Positions 34,407 through 43,071 of a stretch of DNA of 64,000 nt are shown here, piece after piece. How positions within the stretch are numbered: position 1 is the stretch's first letter; every line of letters starts with the position of its first letter. Made by a program: the position numbers and the translations under genes. The DNA is from Hymenobacter montanus (GTDB lineage: Bacteria; Bacteroidota; Bacteroidia; Cytophagales; Hymenobacteraceae), in assembly GCF_014699115.1 (NCBI RefSeq), contig NZ_JACXAD010000001.1, positions 186,001 to 250,000 on the forward strand, given 5' to 3'. The notes under the pieces are model-generated. The model saw only the letters and a list, made by a program, of their open reading frames with translations. It was not told the DNA's origin and searched no databases.

Positions 34407-34652
34407 TAATTATATCTGTTAACTCTCCGACTTTTATCAGTAGCCTACTCAAAATTACCGCAACCTAAGCTAAGGCAAGCATACTCCGTCCAGCGGCTGG
34501 TCCAGCGAAGGTCGACGGAACCGAGCATAGCTGCCGCTTCAACCCGGAAGCAAGGCAGTAATCGGATTTACCTAACTACATCCAACTATTCCACCGGAGC
34601 CGCGCGCGAGGGGATTTGAGGCGCAAACGAAGGGAACAGAACTGCCATACGG

Positions 34653-34660
34653 CAAAGTTA
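34653..34660 (-). promoter_or_regulatory. Bacteroidota -7 box TAACTTTG upstream of the GT2 gene
   Basis: A minus-strand TAACTTTG at the end of the GNAT gene, about 245 bases ahead of the GT2 ATG at 34,406. The gap holds nothing else recognisable. Confidence 0.4.
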
Positions 34661-35614
34661 AAGGCAATTGCACACCAACACGTGGCCAGTGGCCCCCAGC
34701 CGAAAGCCTAATTTTTCGCAGGTTCGAAATATGGCGTGGTTGGTTGCTTGGGTTGTCATTAACACCGCTTCGTGCCCCAAGGCCCGGGCCCGGTGCAAGG
34801 TTTCAGCCACCAGCTTCACATGCCATCCCCGGTTGGCGGGGCCGACGGCCGTGAGCAGTACGCGCGACAGTCGGGCATCGAGTGCCCCCGCATCGGTTTC
34901 GAGGTCGCTGATAGCTACAAAGGAGTCGACTGGCAGCCCCGCTACATCAGGGACCAATACCACAGTCGCTAGCTTGCCAGCCACCGTGTTTTGAGCATAT
35001 TGCCCCAGATAGGCATCGGCTCGCGCATTGCTGAATCCCACGTCAGCATGGAGCCGATCGTAAGGATTACGAACCCTGGCCGCAATCTGGCCGATGTGGA
35101 CTGCCTCCTCAACCGTAGCCGCCCGTACTGGAAACCGGGGGTGGTCGAAAGCCGTTAGTTGTTCACGGTAATAGGTCAGGCGGGTTTCTACCAGCTGCCA
35201 ACCCGCCGCGGTGAGCCCCTGTAGGAGCCGCACGTCCTCGGCGGGCACCACACAAAAAGCATAGAATGTCTCGGTTCGGGCTACTAAGTGCTGCCGAAGC
35301 GCTATGGCAGCCTGGGCTAGTTGAGTGGTTGCCGCTTGAGCATCAAAAAGTCCCGTGAACAGCCGATACACTGGGGCGCCAAAATAAGCGGAGTCCCATT
35401 CTAGCTGGTGTAACAACCAATACACATCCGCCTTTGGGGCGATATGATGATACGTTTCCGCACCTGAAGTTCGGTTCCAGCGCTCAGCCGCCCCGGTACC
35501 GAAGAGCGCTTGCTGGGGCTCGCCAGAAAACTGACGTAAAAAAAAGTAGGGCGAATAGTAAGCTAGCTCAGCGGCCCGGGCCGCGATTAACTGGTGGATG
35601 TCTGGGGCAGCCAT
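34658..35614 (-). CDS. GNAT-family acetyltransferase, WecD/RffC-like
   Basis: A 318-residue protein. YWLLHQLEWDSAYFGAPVYR near residue 65 resembles the LxWDSxFFG opening of WecD-type dTDP-fucosamine acetyltransferases. The C-terminal GNAT core includes VGPANRGWHVKLVAETLHRA (in place of the usual Q/R-x-x-G-x-G/A acetyl-CoA loop) and the closing TTQATNHAIFRTCEKLGFRL. WecD acetylates the 4-amino group of dTDP-Fuc4N, the product of the WecE at 2,851-3,987. It overlaps the cupin gene upstream by 28 bases. Acetylation of a 3-amino sugar made through the adjacent FdtA-like cupin is the alternative. Confidence 0.65.
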   Translation of the reverse strand: MAAPDIHQLIAARAAELAYYSPYFFLRQFSGEPQQALFGTGAAERWNRTSGAETYHHIAPKADVYWLLHQLEWDSAYFGAPVYRLFTGLFDAQAATTQLAQAAIALRQHLVARTETFYAFCVVPAEDVRLLQGLTAAGWQLVETRLTYYREQLTAFDHPRFPVRAATVEEAVHIGQIAARVRNPYDRLHADVGFSNARADAYLGQYAQNTVAGKLATVVLVPDVAGLPVDSFVAISDLETDAGALDARLSRVLLTAVGPANRGWHVKLVAETLHRARALGHEAVLMTTQATNHAIFRTCEKLGFRLGATGHVLVCNCL

Positions 35615-36018
35615 TGCTGACGGAATGCATCGTAGTCGCGGATGTAATCGGCCGCCGAAAAATGCTGGGAAGCCAAAACCAGCTGCACGGCGCTATGCGA
35701 AAACTGAATGGTATGCCACGCGCAAGGAGGCACGTAAAGCCCCACCGATGGGTCGTCCAGCCGGAAAATCTGGATGTCCCCATCGGCCAGCTCCGTGGTA
35801 ACAATAAGGCGCCCGGCGGCGGCAATGAGTATCTGCTCGGTGTGGTGATGGGCGTGCCGGCCGCGCACAATGCTTTCGGGAGTATAATACGTCCAAAAGA
35901 CCCGCTGCACCGCAAAAGGTAGCGGGTCTTTTGCACTCTCCCCAACCGAGATATAGCCGATTTCCGGAGCCCCCAGCCTGGGAAGCTGAATAAGATAAGG
36001 CGCAGGATAAACGGCCAC
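35587..36018 (-). CDS. FdtA/QdtA-like sugar 3,4-ketoisomerase (WxcM-type cupin), second copy
   Basis: A 143-residue cupin. IGYISVGESAKDPLPFAVQR, FWTYYTPESIVRGRHAHHHT with the active-site histidines, and LYVPPCAWHTIQFSHSAVQL are the same blocks as in the FdtA at 16,650-17,060, but the sequence is clearly divergent and GC-rich. It would isomerise dTDP-4-keto-6-deoxyglucose to a 3-keto sugar. Start GTG at 36,018. It overlaps the WecD-like gene, so the two likely act in one pathway. No aminotransferase lies next to it; fdtB at 17,440 or an enzyme outside the window would be needed. Confidence 0.75.
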   Translation of the reverse strand: MAVYPAPYLIQLPRLGAPEIGYISVGESAKDPLPFAVQRVFWTYYTPESIVRGRHAHHHTEQILIAAAGRLIVTTELADGDIQIFRLDDPSVGLYVPPCAWHTIQFSHSAVQLVLASQHFSAADYIRDYDAFRQQWLPQTSTS

Positions 36019-36032
36019 AGCTAAGGAGTAAT

Positions 36033-36087
36033 AGCCCGCCGCCGCTGGGCCCGGCCGCGCGGTCGGGCCCAGCGGCGGCTACGGGCT
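36033..36087. terminator. Very GC-rich intergenic hairpin
   Basis: A perfect 16-bp stem (36,038-36,053 with 36,064-36,079) enclosing a 10-base loop that can pair further, extended outside by AGCCC/GGGCT. It fills the 68-bp gap between uxs and the cupin gene. There is no T-run, so it is either a structure-only terminator or an mRNA processing or stabilising element. Confidence 0.5.
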
Positions 36088-37034
36088 CAGTTGATGTGTT
36101 TTTTGAAATACTCCAGGGTGCGGCGCAGGCCTTCGGCACGGTCCACCTTGGGTTCCCAACCCAGGATTTCCCGGGCTTTGGTGATATCGGGCCGGCGCTT
36201 CATGGGGTCGTTTTCGGGCAGGGCCTGGTACGTGGGCCGGAACTCAACCCCGGTGAGGCGGGCAATTTCTTCGCCGAACTCCTTAATCGTAATTTCCGAC
36301 GGGTTGCCGATGTTCACCGGTAAGTGGTAGTCGCTCAGGAGCAGCCGGTATATGCCTTCCACTAAGTCGTCGACGTAGCAAAACGAGCGGGTTTGGGAGC
36401 CATCCCCGAATACGGTGAGGTTCTCCCCGCGCAGGGCCTGCGAGAGGAAAGCCGGCAGCACCCGGCCGTCGTCGAGGCGCATGCGGGGGCCGTAGGTGTT
36501 GAAGATGCGAACGATTCGCGTTTCCAGGCCGTGGTGGTTGTGGTAGGCCATAGTGATGGCTTCCTGGAAGCGCTTGGCCTCGTCGTAGCAGCCACGTGGC
36601 CCTACTGGGTTCACGTTGCCGAAGTACTCTTCGACCTGAGGGTGAATCTCGGGGTCGCCGTACACTTCGGAAGTGCTGGCAATCAGCAGGCGGGCACCTT
36701 TCACCCGGGCCAGGCCCAGCAGGTTGTGCGTGCCCAGCGAGCCAACTTTCAGGGTCTGAATCGGGATTTTGAGGTAGTCGATGGGCGAGGCCGGCGAAGC
36801 GAAATGCAGGATGTAATCGAGCTTGCCCGGCACGAACACGAACTTGCTTACGTCGGCTTGGTGGAACTCGAAGTCTTTCTTACCAAACAGGTGCTCGATA
36901 TTCTGGAGCGACCCGGTAATAAGGTTGTCCATGGCGATAACGTGGTAGCCTTCGGCCAGAAACCGGTCGCACAGATGGCTGCCCAGGAAGCCGGCTCCGC
37001 CGGTAATGAGGACGCGTTTTTTTTCTTCGGACAT
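36087..37034 (-). CDS. uxs: UDP-glucuronate decarboxylase (UDP-xylose synthase)
   Basis: A 315-residue extended [19 protein letters not shown] (residues 11-26) binds NAD and CYDEAKR carries the catalytic Y150 and K154. The combination [34 protein letters not shown] and [20 protein letters not shown] is diagnostic for UXS. It converts UDP-glucuronate to UDP-xylose with NAD recycling. It lies 63 bases downstream of ugd, which makes its substrate, so the pair turns UDP-glucose into UDP-xylose. The product could feed the GT61 or a GT4 in the locus. Confidence 0.92.
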   Translation of the reverse strand: MSEEKKRVLITGGAGFLGSHLCDRFLAEGYHVIAMDNLITGSLQNIEHLFGKKDFEFHQADVSKFVFVPGKLDYILHFASPASPIDYLKIPIQTLKVGSLGTHNLLGLARVKGARLLIASTSEVYGDPEIHPQVEEYFGNVNPVGPRGCYDEAKRFQEAITMAYHNHHGLETRIVRIFNTYGPRMRLDDGRVLPAFLSQALRGENLTVFGDGSQTRSFCYVDDLVEGIYRLLLSDYHLPVNIGNPSEITIKEFGEEIARLTGVEFRPTYQALPENDPMKRRPDITKAREILGWEPKVDRAEGLRRTLEYFKKHIN

Positions 37035-37097
37035 TACAAGAACTTATAGCCGGGAGGCGGCAGCGGCAAACTTAATGGAATTGGATCCGGAAAACGG

Positions 37098-38456
37098 CTA
37101 GCCCGCGGTAGCCGGGATAACGGCGGGCTCGGGGTGGTCGGTTCTCACCCCAATACAGTGGTAAGCAAAGCCCAGGCTTTTCAATTCGCTGGCTTCGTAA
37201 ATGTTGCGGCCATCGAAGATAACCTTTTGCTTCATCAGCCGCGCCACTACGTCGAAGTTGGGGGCCCGGAAATCGGGCCATTCCGTTACGACCAGCAGGG
37301 CGTCGGCGTCGATGAGGGCCGCGAATTCATCCCGGGCGTAGGTGATGGTGTCGCCCAGCGAATGCCGGGCTTCGCTCATGGCCACGGGGTCGTAGGCCGT
37401 TACGGTGCAGCCGGCGGCGAGCAGCTTCTCAATGATGACCAGCGACGGCGCCTCGCGCATGTCGTCGGTCTTGGGCTTGAAGGACAGGCCCCACACCGCC
37501 ATTTTCAGGCCGCGCAACTCCCCCCCGAAGTGTTGGCTCACCTTGTTGAAAAGCACGGATTTCTGCTGCTCGTTCACTTCTTCCACGGCCCGCAGCACTT
37601 GCATGTCGTAGCCGTGTTCCTTGGCGGTTTTGATCAGCGCCTTTACGTCTTTGGGAAAGCAGGACCCGCCGTAGCCGATACCGGGGTAGATGAACTTCGT
37701 GCCAATGCGCGCGTCGGAGCCGATGCCCTGCCGCACCTTGTTGACGTCGGCCCCCATGATTTCGCACAAGTTGGCTACGTCGTTCATAAAGCTGATTTTG
37801 GTGGCCAGCATGGAGTTGGCCGCGTACTTCGTCATCTCCGCCGACGGAATATCCATGAAGATGATGGGGTGGCCGTTGAGCAAAAAGGGCTTGTAGAGGC
37901 GCCGTATTACTTCCTCAGCGCGCGCCGACGCCACCCCCACCACGATGCGGTCGGGCTTGAGGAAGTCGTCGATGGCCGCGCCTTCTTTGAGGAACTCCGG
38001 ATTGGAAGCCACGTCGAACTCAATAGCAGCCCCGCGGATTGCCAGCGCTTGCTCGATTTCGGCCTGCACTTTGGCCGCCGTACCCACGGGTACGGTGCTT
38101 TTGGTGACAATAACCCCGTAGCTGTTCATGTTCTCGCCGATACCCCGGGCCACGGCCAGCACGTATTTTAAATCGGCCGACCCGTCTTCACCGGGCGGGG
38201 TGCCCACCGCGATAAAGGCCACGTCGCAGCCCTGAATGGCCTCGGCTAAGTTGGTAGAAAAGTGCAGGCGCCCTTTGTCAACGTTCCGGCTCACCATTTC
38301 TTCCAGGCCAGGCTCGTAAATGGGCAGAATGCCTTGGTGGAGGTTGTCAATCTTTTTCTGATCGATGTCGATGCACGTAACGTCAATGCCCACTTCGGCA
38401 AAGCACGTACCCGTAACTAACCCGACGTAGCCGGTGCCGATAACTGCTATTTTCAT
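37098..38456 (-). CDS. ugd: UDP-glucose 6-dehydrogenase
   Basis: A 452-residue UDP-glucose/GDP-mannose dehydrogenase. The NAD-binding IGTGYVGLVTGTCFAEVG lies at residues 6-23, the catalytic cysteine is C266 in GYGGSCFPKDVKAL, and the C-terminal UDP-binding domain contains WGLSFKPKTDDMREAPS. It oxidises UDP-glucose to UDP-glucuronate with two NAD. It is the first gene of a ugd-uxs unit and has a TACCTTCG box 30 bases before the ATG. The C-terminal tail (HPEPAVIPATAG) is slightly longer than usual. Family assignment is secure. Confidence 0.93.
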   Translation of the reverse strand: MKIAVIGTGYVGLVTGTCFAEVGIDVTCIDIDQKKIDNLHQGILPIYEPGLEEMVSRNVDKGRLHFSTNLAEAIQGCDVAFIAVGTPPGEDGSADLKYVLAVARGIGENMNSYGVIVTKSTVPVGTAAKVQAEIEQALAIRGAAIEFDVASNPEFLKEGAAIDDFLKPDRIVVGVASARAEEVIRRLYKPFLLNGHPIIFMDIPSAEMTKYAANSMLATKISFMNDVANLCEIMGADVNKVRQGIGSDARIGTKFIYPGIGYGGSCFPKDVKALIKTAKEHGYDMQVLRAVEEVNEQQKSVLFNKVSQHFGGELRGLKMAVWGLSFKPKTDDMREAPSLVIIEKLLAAGCTVTAYDPVAMSEARHSLGDTITYARDEFAALIDADALLVVTEWPDFRAPNFDVVARLMKQKVIFDGRNIYEASELKSLGFAYHCIGVRTDHPEPAVIPATAG

Positions 38457-38486
38457 CTAATATTGAGATAATGAAGTGATGAGGTG

Positions 38487-38494
38487 CGAAGGTA
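38487..38494 (-). promoter_or_regulatory. -7-like box TACCTTCG upstream of ugd
   Basis: A minus-strand TACCTTCG, one base away from TAnnTTTG, 30 bases before the ugd ATG in a 181-base gap that otherwise shows nothing. Confidence 0.45.
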
Positions 38495-38637
38495 TCGAAT
38501 AGGAGAGCGATGATACTAAGCGGGCAAAGAATCCGGAAGATTAGGGCTAATCGGCCATTCAACGACGCGGACAAGCAGCTTTACTACGCTGAGCTGCCAT
38601 CCTGTATTTATCCTATCTTACCCTATTAGCCAAATTA

Positions 38638-40542
38638 TTAAGCCATATATTGCTTCCACCAGGTTTGGAACACGATAAGGCCCCAGATGCGAGCGTGAAC
38701 ATCGCCGGGACTGCGCGAAAATAGCTGCGCCTTGAGGGCGCGAATAGCCTCCACATCAAAAATGCCCTGGCTTTCGATAAATGCCTCGCTCAGCAGGTCT
38801 TCTTCGATTAGGGAGCGTAACTCACCGCGCATCCACTTCAGCAAGGGCACTTCGAAGCCGTGCTTGGGCCGGTCGTAGAGCTCGGCGGGCAGCTCGGCCC
38901 GGAAGGCGTCCTGCACGATGCGCTTTTTCATGTTCGCGTCGACCTTGCTGCTCACGGGCAGCGAGAAGGCGAAGTTGACGACTTTGTAGTCCAGGAACGG
39001 GGTGCGCACCTCCAGCGAATTGGCCATGCTCATCAGGTCTACCTTGGCGAGCATGTCGTAGGGTAACACCAGCCGCATATCGGTTAGCAACACCTCATTG
39101 AGGTCGCCGTCGGCGTGCAGGTGTTCCAGAATGTCTTTGCGGCGCTTGGCCGCCGCTTTTTTGCCCACTTTGCGGCGGCTCTCGGCGCTAAGCAAGCTGC
39201 GGGCCTCGGCGGCCGAGGCCAACGACGCCCAGTCCCAGTACCGGTCTTTCACACCGGCCATCATGCCGCGCGAAAAACGCTGGAGCTGCCGCACCCGGTT
39301 GCCGAAGAAGCTGTTGCGCGACTTGGGCAGGACGTCCCACAGGAAGCTCAGGCCCGTGACGGCTTCGGCCTTGAAGCCCCCCTGCCGCACCTTGAACTCG
39401 CCCATGTGCTTGTTGTAGCCCCCAAACAGCTCGTCGGCCCCGTCCCCGCTCAAGGCTACGGTCACCTTTTGGCGGGTGCGCTGGCTGAGGATGTACACGG
39501 CCAGGGCCGAGGAATCGGCAAAGGGCTCATCCAGGTACGACAGCATGTCGTGGAGGTGCTCGTAGAGGTCGTTGTTGGTCAGCGAAAAAACGGTGTGGTT
39601 GGTGTTGTGGCGGGCCGCTACCAGATTGGCGTACTTGGTTTCGTCGAAAAACGGCTCGTCCTTAAACCCAATGCTGAACGTGTTGAGGTGAGGGGTGTGG
39701 CGCGCCGCCAACGCGGTGATGACGCTGGAGTCGATGCCACCGCTGAGGAAAGCGCCGAGGGGCACGTCGGCCACGAGGCGCTGCCGCACGGCGCCGTCCA
39801 TCAGCTCCACCAGCTTTTTTTGCTGTTGCTCGTAGCTCAGCTTATTTTTGGCTACCTTTTTCGGGTCGTACGGGATCTTGTACCAGGCCTTGCCCACCAC
39901 CTTGCCGTCCTTGATGTAGAGGTAGTGGCCGGGCAGCACCTTTTTCACCCCCTTGAAAATACTGGCCGGGCCGGGGATGTAGTTCAGCTGCAGGTACTGG
40001 CTGAGGGCGACGTAGTCAAGCTTGCGCGGCACGCCCAGGGCCATCATCGACTTCATCTCCGACGCGAAGAGCAGCCGGTCTTCGTCGCGGTAAACCAGCA
40101 GGGGCTTCACCCCAAACCGGTCGCGGGCAATCAGGAGCGAATTTTCTTCCTTATCGTAGATGGCCAGCCCGAAAAAGCCGTTCAGCTTCTTGATAAACCC
40201 ACGGCCCTCGGTAATGTAGAGCTGCAGAATCACCTCGGTGTCGGTCTGGGAATGAAACTGAAAACCGCGCTTCAGCAGCTTTTCGCGCAGCTCGCGAAAG
40301 TTGAAAATCTCGCCGTTGAAAACAATGGTATAGCGGCCCGAAGCGTCGGTCATGGGCTGGTTGCCGTCGGCCGAAAGGTCGAGAATGGCTAACCGCCGAA
40401 AGCCCAATCCGCATTGGTCGTAAATAAAATGGCCTTCCGAATCAGGGCCGCGACGAACGATGGCATCGGTTGAGGCTTGCAGGTTGGTCAGTGACTGACG
40501 CCCTGTTTCCGTAAAGGCAAATACTCCGGTAATTCCACACAT
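38638..40542 (-). CDS. asnB: Asparagine synthase (glutamine-hydrolysing)
   Basis: A 634-residue two-domain amidotransferase. The start is the ATG giving MCGITG, which exposes the nucleophile Cys2 of the class II glutaminase domain; a longer TTG start would bury it. RRGPDSEGHF, FNGEIFNF and SQTDTEVILQ follow. The synthase domain has the pyrophosphate loop SGGIDSS at 267-273 and SGDGADELFGGYNKH. It makes asparagine from aspartate, glutamine and ATP. Homologues in polysaccharide loci can instead amidate uronic acids, and here it is next to the UDP-glucuronate genes, so that role is possible but not shown. A TACTTTTG box overlaps the region just upstream. Confidence 0.9.
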   Translation of the reverse strand: MCGITGVFAFTETGRQSLTNLQASTDAIVRRGPDSEGHFIYDQCGLGFRRLAILDLSADGNQPMTDASGRYTIVFNGEIFNFRELREKLLKRGFQFHSQTDTEVILQLYITEGRGFIKKLNGFFGLAIYDKEENSLLIARDRFGVKPLLVYRDEDRLLFASEMKSMMALGVPRKLDYVALSQYLQLNYIPGPASIFKGVKKVLPGHYLYIKDGKVVGKAWYKIPYDPKKVAKNKLSYEQQQKKLVELMDGAVRQRLVADVPLGAFLSGGIDSSVITALAARHTPHLNTFSIGFKDEPFFDETKYANLVAARHNTNHTVFSLTNNDLYEHLHDMLSYLDEPFADSSALAVYILSQRTRQKVTVALSGDGADELFGGYNKHMGEFKVRQGGFKAEAVTGLSFLWDVLPKSRNSFFGNRVRQLQRFSRGMMAGVKDRYWDWASLASAAEARSLLSAESRRKVGKKAAAKRRKDILEHLHADGDLNEVLLTDMRLVLPYDMLAKVDLMSMANSLEVRTPFLDYKVVNFAFSLPVSSKVDANMKKRIVQDAFRAELPAELYDRPKHGFEVPLLKWMRGELRSLIEEDLLSEAFIESQGIFDVEAIRALKAQLFSRSPGDVHARIWGLIVFQTWWKQYMA

Positions 40543-40551
40543 AGTAGCTAG

Positions 40552-40559
40552 CAAAAGTA
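40552..40559 (-). promoter_or_regulatory. Bacteroidota -7 box TACTTTTG directly before asnB
   Basis: A minus-strand TACTTTTG ends 9 bases before the asnB ATG, leaving room for only a few bases of leader or none. Confidence 0.55.
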
Positions 40560-40748
40560 CGAGCCCGCAACCTAAACGTTAGCCCAGCGGTATTGTCAGC
40601 AGGGCCAGTACCCTCAAAATCCGGTGCTTTGGCTGCCTTTACGAATTTGCTTTCCGAGCGGCCGGCAACTGGCGCCATTCTTTCTTATTCGGTTTCAGGC
40701 CGTTGCGGCCCAGCTACTTTTTTCTCATCTTTCTCTATTTCCGGTCAC

Positions 40749-41267
40749 ATGGACATCAACCAGCAATTCCAAGCCGCCGTTGAACAAGTAAACAACCTGT
40801 CGGGCGAGGCCGCCGGGGCTCACATGAACGAGCTCTACGGCTTGTACAAGCAAGCCACGGTCGGCGACGTGAACATGAAAACCGACGAGGTAAACCCCAA
40901 CGCCGCCGACCTGGCCGACGGACCCACCGGTCTCTCGCAGGGCCAGTGGGACTCGTGGAACCAGTTTAAGGGTTTGCCCGAGGAAGAAGCCAAACAGCGC
41001 TACGTAGCCCGGGTCGCCGAAATCACGAGCAGTGGCCGCCCGGGTAATCCCACCAACACGGTGCCAACCAACGACCTGACCAACGCCCCCGCGGGCCGGC
41101 CCAACAGCTCCACGGACAATACCACCCTGGCCCAGCAGCCCAACCACGGGCCCGGCCAGAGCACCGCCGGCGGCTTACGGGGCGACATCACCGCCGGAGC
41201 TCCTTACGGCGGGGAAGATAAGCTAAAGGGCGACCAGGAGCGGGATTTATACTCCGACGTCCATTAG
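40749..41267 (+). CDS. Acyl-CoA-binding-protein-like protein with disordered tail
   Basis: 172 residues from the ATG at 40,749; upstream in-frame codons are not conserved-looking. Residues 1-92 follow the acyl-CoA-binding protein pattern: FQAAVEQVNNLSG, ELYGLYKQATVGDVN (residues 28-42), QWDSWNQFKGLPEEEAKQRY (66-85) and VARVAEI. Such proteins bind long-chain acyl-CoA thioesters in the cytoplasm. The second half (95-172) is low-complexity, rich in Pro, Asn, Gly and Thr, with no recognised domain. It stands alone between asnB and the amidase, on the opposite strand to asnB. The ACBP assignment is by motif only. Confidence 0.7.
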   Translation: MDINQQFQAAVEQVNNLSGEAAGAHMNELYGLYKQATVGDVNMKTDEVNPNAADLADGPTGLSQGQWDSWNQFKGLPEEEAKQRYVARVAEITSSGRPGNPTNTVPTNDLTNAPAGRPNSSTDNTTLAQQPNHGPGQSTAGGLRGDITAGAPYGGEDKLKGDQERDLYSDVH

Positions 41268-41324
41268 CCCAAGCGCGTAATCGTCAATTATAAAGCCGGT
41301 TCTGGTCAGGACTGGCTTTGTTTT

Positions 41325-41332
41325 TAGCTTTG
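41325..41332 (+). promoter_or_regulatory. Bacteroidota -7 box TAGCTTTG directly before the amidase gene
   Basis: TAGCTTTG ends 6 bases before the amidase ATG at 41,339. Confidence 0.55.
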
Positions 41333-41338
41333 ATTTGT

Positions 41339-42985
41339 ATGAACCGTCGTCTCTTCCTGAATCGCGGCACTCGGGCAGCCCTCACTGCCACGCTCCTGCC
41401 CGCCGTCGTTTCCTGCCAGTCGACGGATAAACCAGCCGCCGACGGCACAGCCGACGCCGCTGCCCCCGCGGGCACCTCTGCTGCCGAGCCGTTTGCCTTG
41501 CACGAGGCCACCGTGGCCGACTTGCAGGCCCGTATGGTCGAGGGCACCGAAACGGCTCGTAGTCTGTGCGAGAAATACCTGGCCCGCATCCAAGCCCTGA
41601 ACGAGCAGGGGCCCCGGCTACGCGCCGTTATCGAAACCAACCCCGATGCCCTGACCATTGCCGATGGACTAGACCGGGAGCGTAAAACGGGTAAGCTGCG
41701 GGGTCCCCTGCACGGCATCCCGGTGCTGATTAAGGACAACATTGACAGTGGCGACCAGATGATGACTACCGCCGGGGCGCTGGCGCTGGCCGGGCATAAG
41801 GCCCGGCAGGATGCCTTTATCGTGCGGAAGCTGCGGGCCGCCGGGGCCGTACTGCTGGGCAAAACCAACCTGAGCGAGTGGGCTAACTTCCGCTCCTCGC
41901 GCTCGGTGAGTGGCTGGAGCAGCCGCGGCCATCAAACCCGTAACCCCTACGTGCTCGACCGCTCCCCCAGCGGCTCCAGCTCCGGCTCGGGCGTGGCCGT
42001 CGCCGCCAACCTGTGCGCCCTGGCCATCGGCACCGAGACCGATGGCTCGGTGGTGTCGCCGGCGTCGGCCAACGGCTTGGTGGGCCTCAAGCCCACGGTG
42101 GGGCTGCTGAGCCGCCGCGGCATCATCCCCATTTCCAGCACCCAGGATACCGCCGGCCCCATGGCTCGCACCGTGCGCGACGCGGCCATTCTGCTCCAGG
42201 CCCTGGCCGGCGCCGACCCCGCCGACCCGGCCCAGCTGCCCTACCCCACTCCGACTCCTGCCGATTACCCCAGCCTGCTGCGGGCTGATGCCTTGGCCGG
42301 GCAGCGCCTCGGCGTAGAAAAAGCGCACCTAAATGGCCCACCGGCCGTGGCGGCGCTTCTGAAAGAAGCCGTTACGGTGTTGAAAGCCCAAGGCGCTACC
42401 ATCGTGGAAGTGGAGCTAATCGAGAAAATCCATCCGCTGGGCGAGGCCGAATTCGACCTGCTGCTGTACGAATTCAAAGCCGGCGTAAACCAGTACCTGG
42501 CGGGTGCGGGGGCCAGCGTGCGCAACTTGGCCGACGTCATTGCCTACAATAACACCCACGCGGCCGAGGCCATGCCCATTTTTCAGCAGGAAATCCTGAT
42601 TGCCGCCGAAAAATCCGACGGCCTGGGCAGTGCCAAATACCGCGCTGCCGTGCAGAAAACCGTAAGCGAGTCGCGCAAGATTCTGGATGACCTGCTCCGC
42701 GAAAACCGGCTCAGCGCCATTGTGGGGGTTACCACGGGCCCGGCCTGGTGCATCGACTGGGTGAACGGCGACTACTCCACGGGAATTGATTTCTCGTCGC
42801 CGGCCGCTATGGCCGGCTACCCGCACCTGACCGTGCCCATGGGGCAGGTACGGGGCTTGCCGGTGGGCCTGTCGTTCGTCGGGCCCGCCTACCACGAAGG
42901 CCAGTTGCTGGCGTTGGGCTACGCGTATGAGCAAGCTACCCACAAGCGGGTAGCACCTCAGATGCTCCCGACGGTAATGGGGTAA
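41339..42985 (+). CDS. Amidase-signature family lipoprotein
   Basis: 548 residues from ATG 41,339. The N-terminus [10 protein letters not shown] plus a hydrophobic stretch and VVSC (Cys26) looks like a lipoprotein signal with a twin-arginine-like start, so the enzyme is probably exported and membrane-anchored. The amidase signature is complete: catalytic Lys in PVLIKDNI (K132), the Ser-rich [17 protein letters not shown] (cis-Ser near 213-215) and the nucleophile in [16 protein letters not shown] (S237). It hydrolyses amides; substrates of this exported subgroup are unknown. The usual GatA partners GatB and GatC are absent, so a tRNA amidotransferase role is unlikely. Confidence 0.88.
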   Translation: MNRRLFLNRGTRAALTATLLPAVVSCQSTDKPAADGTADAAAPAGTSAAEPFALHEATVADLQARMVEGTETARSLCEKYLARIQALNEQGPRLRAVIETNPDALTIADGLDRERKTGKLRGPLHGIPVLIKDNIDSGDQMMTTAGALALAGHKARQDAFIVRKLRAAGAVLLGKTNLSEWANFRSSRSVSGWSSRGHQTRNPYVLDRSPSGSSSGSGVAVAANLCALAIGTETDGSVVSPASANGLVGLKPTVGLLSRRGIIPISSTQDTAGPMARTVRDAAILLQALAGADPADPAQLPYPTPTPADYPSLLRADALAGQRLGVEKAHLNGPPAVAALLKEAVTVLKAQGATIVEVELIEKIHPLGEAEFDLLLYEFKAGVNQYLAGAGASVRNLADVIAYNNTHAAEAMPIFQQEILIAAEKSDGLGSAKYRAAVQKTVSESRKILDDLLRENRLSAIVGVTTGPAWCIDWVNGDYSTGIDFSSPAAMAGYPHLTVPMGQVRGLPVGLSFVGPAYHEGQLLALGYAYEQATHKRVAPQMLPTVMG

Positions 42986-43071
42986 AGCTGCCCACACCGT
43001 CATTGCCCATACAAGACAGTCTGCTCATCTGGCAGCTGCCTTGTCGATACCGGGTACTTCCGGACCAGCAC

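Noticed and set aside
37134..38171. Long open frame on the plus strand, opposite ugd
   Set aside because: It is a shadow of a well-supported UDP-glucose dehydrogenase; the His/Val/Gly-rich translation has no family motifs.
39115..40392. 425-codon open frame opposite asnB
   Set aside because: It is an antisense shadow caused by high GC at third codon positions; asnB carries all catalytic motifs.
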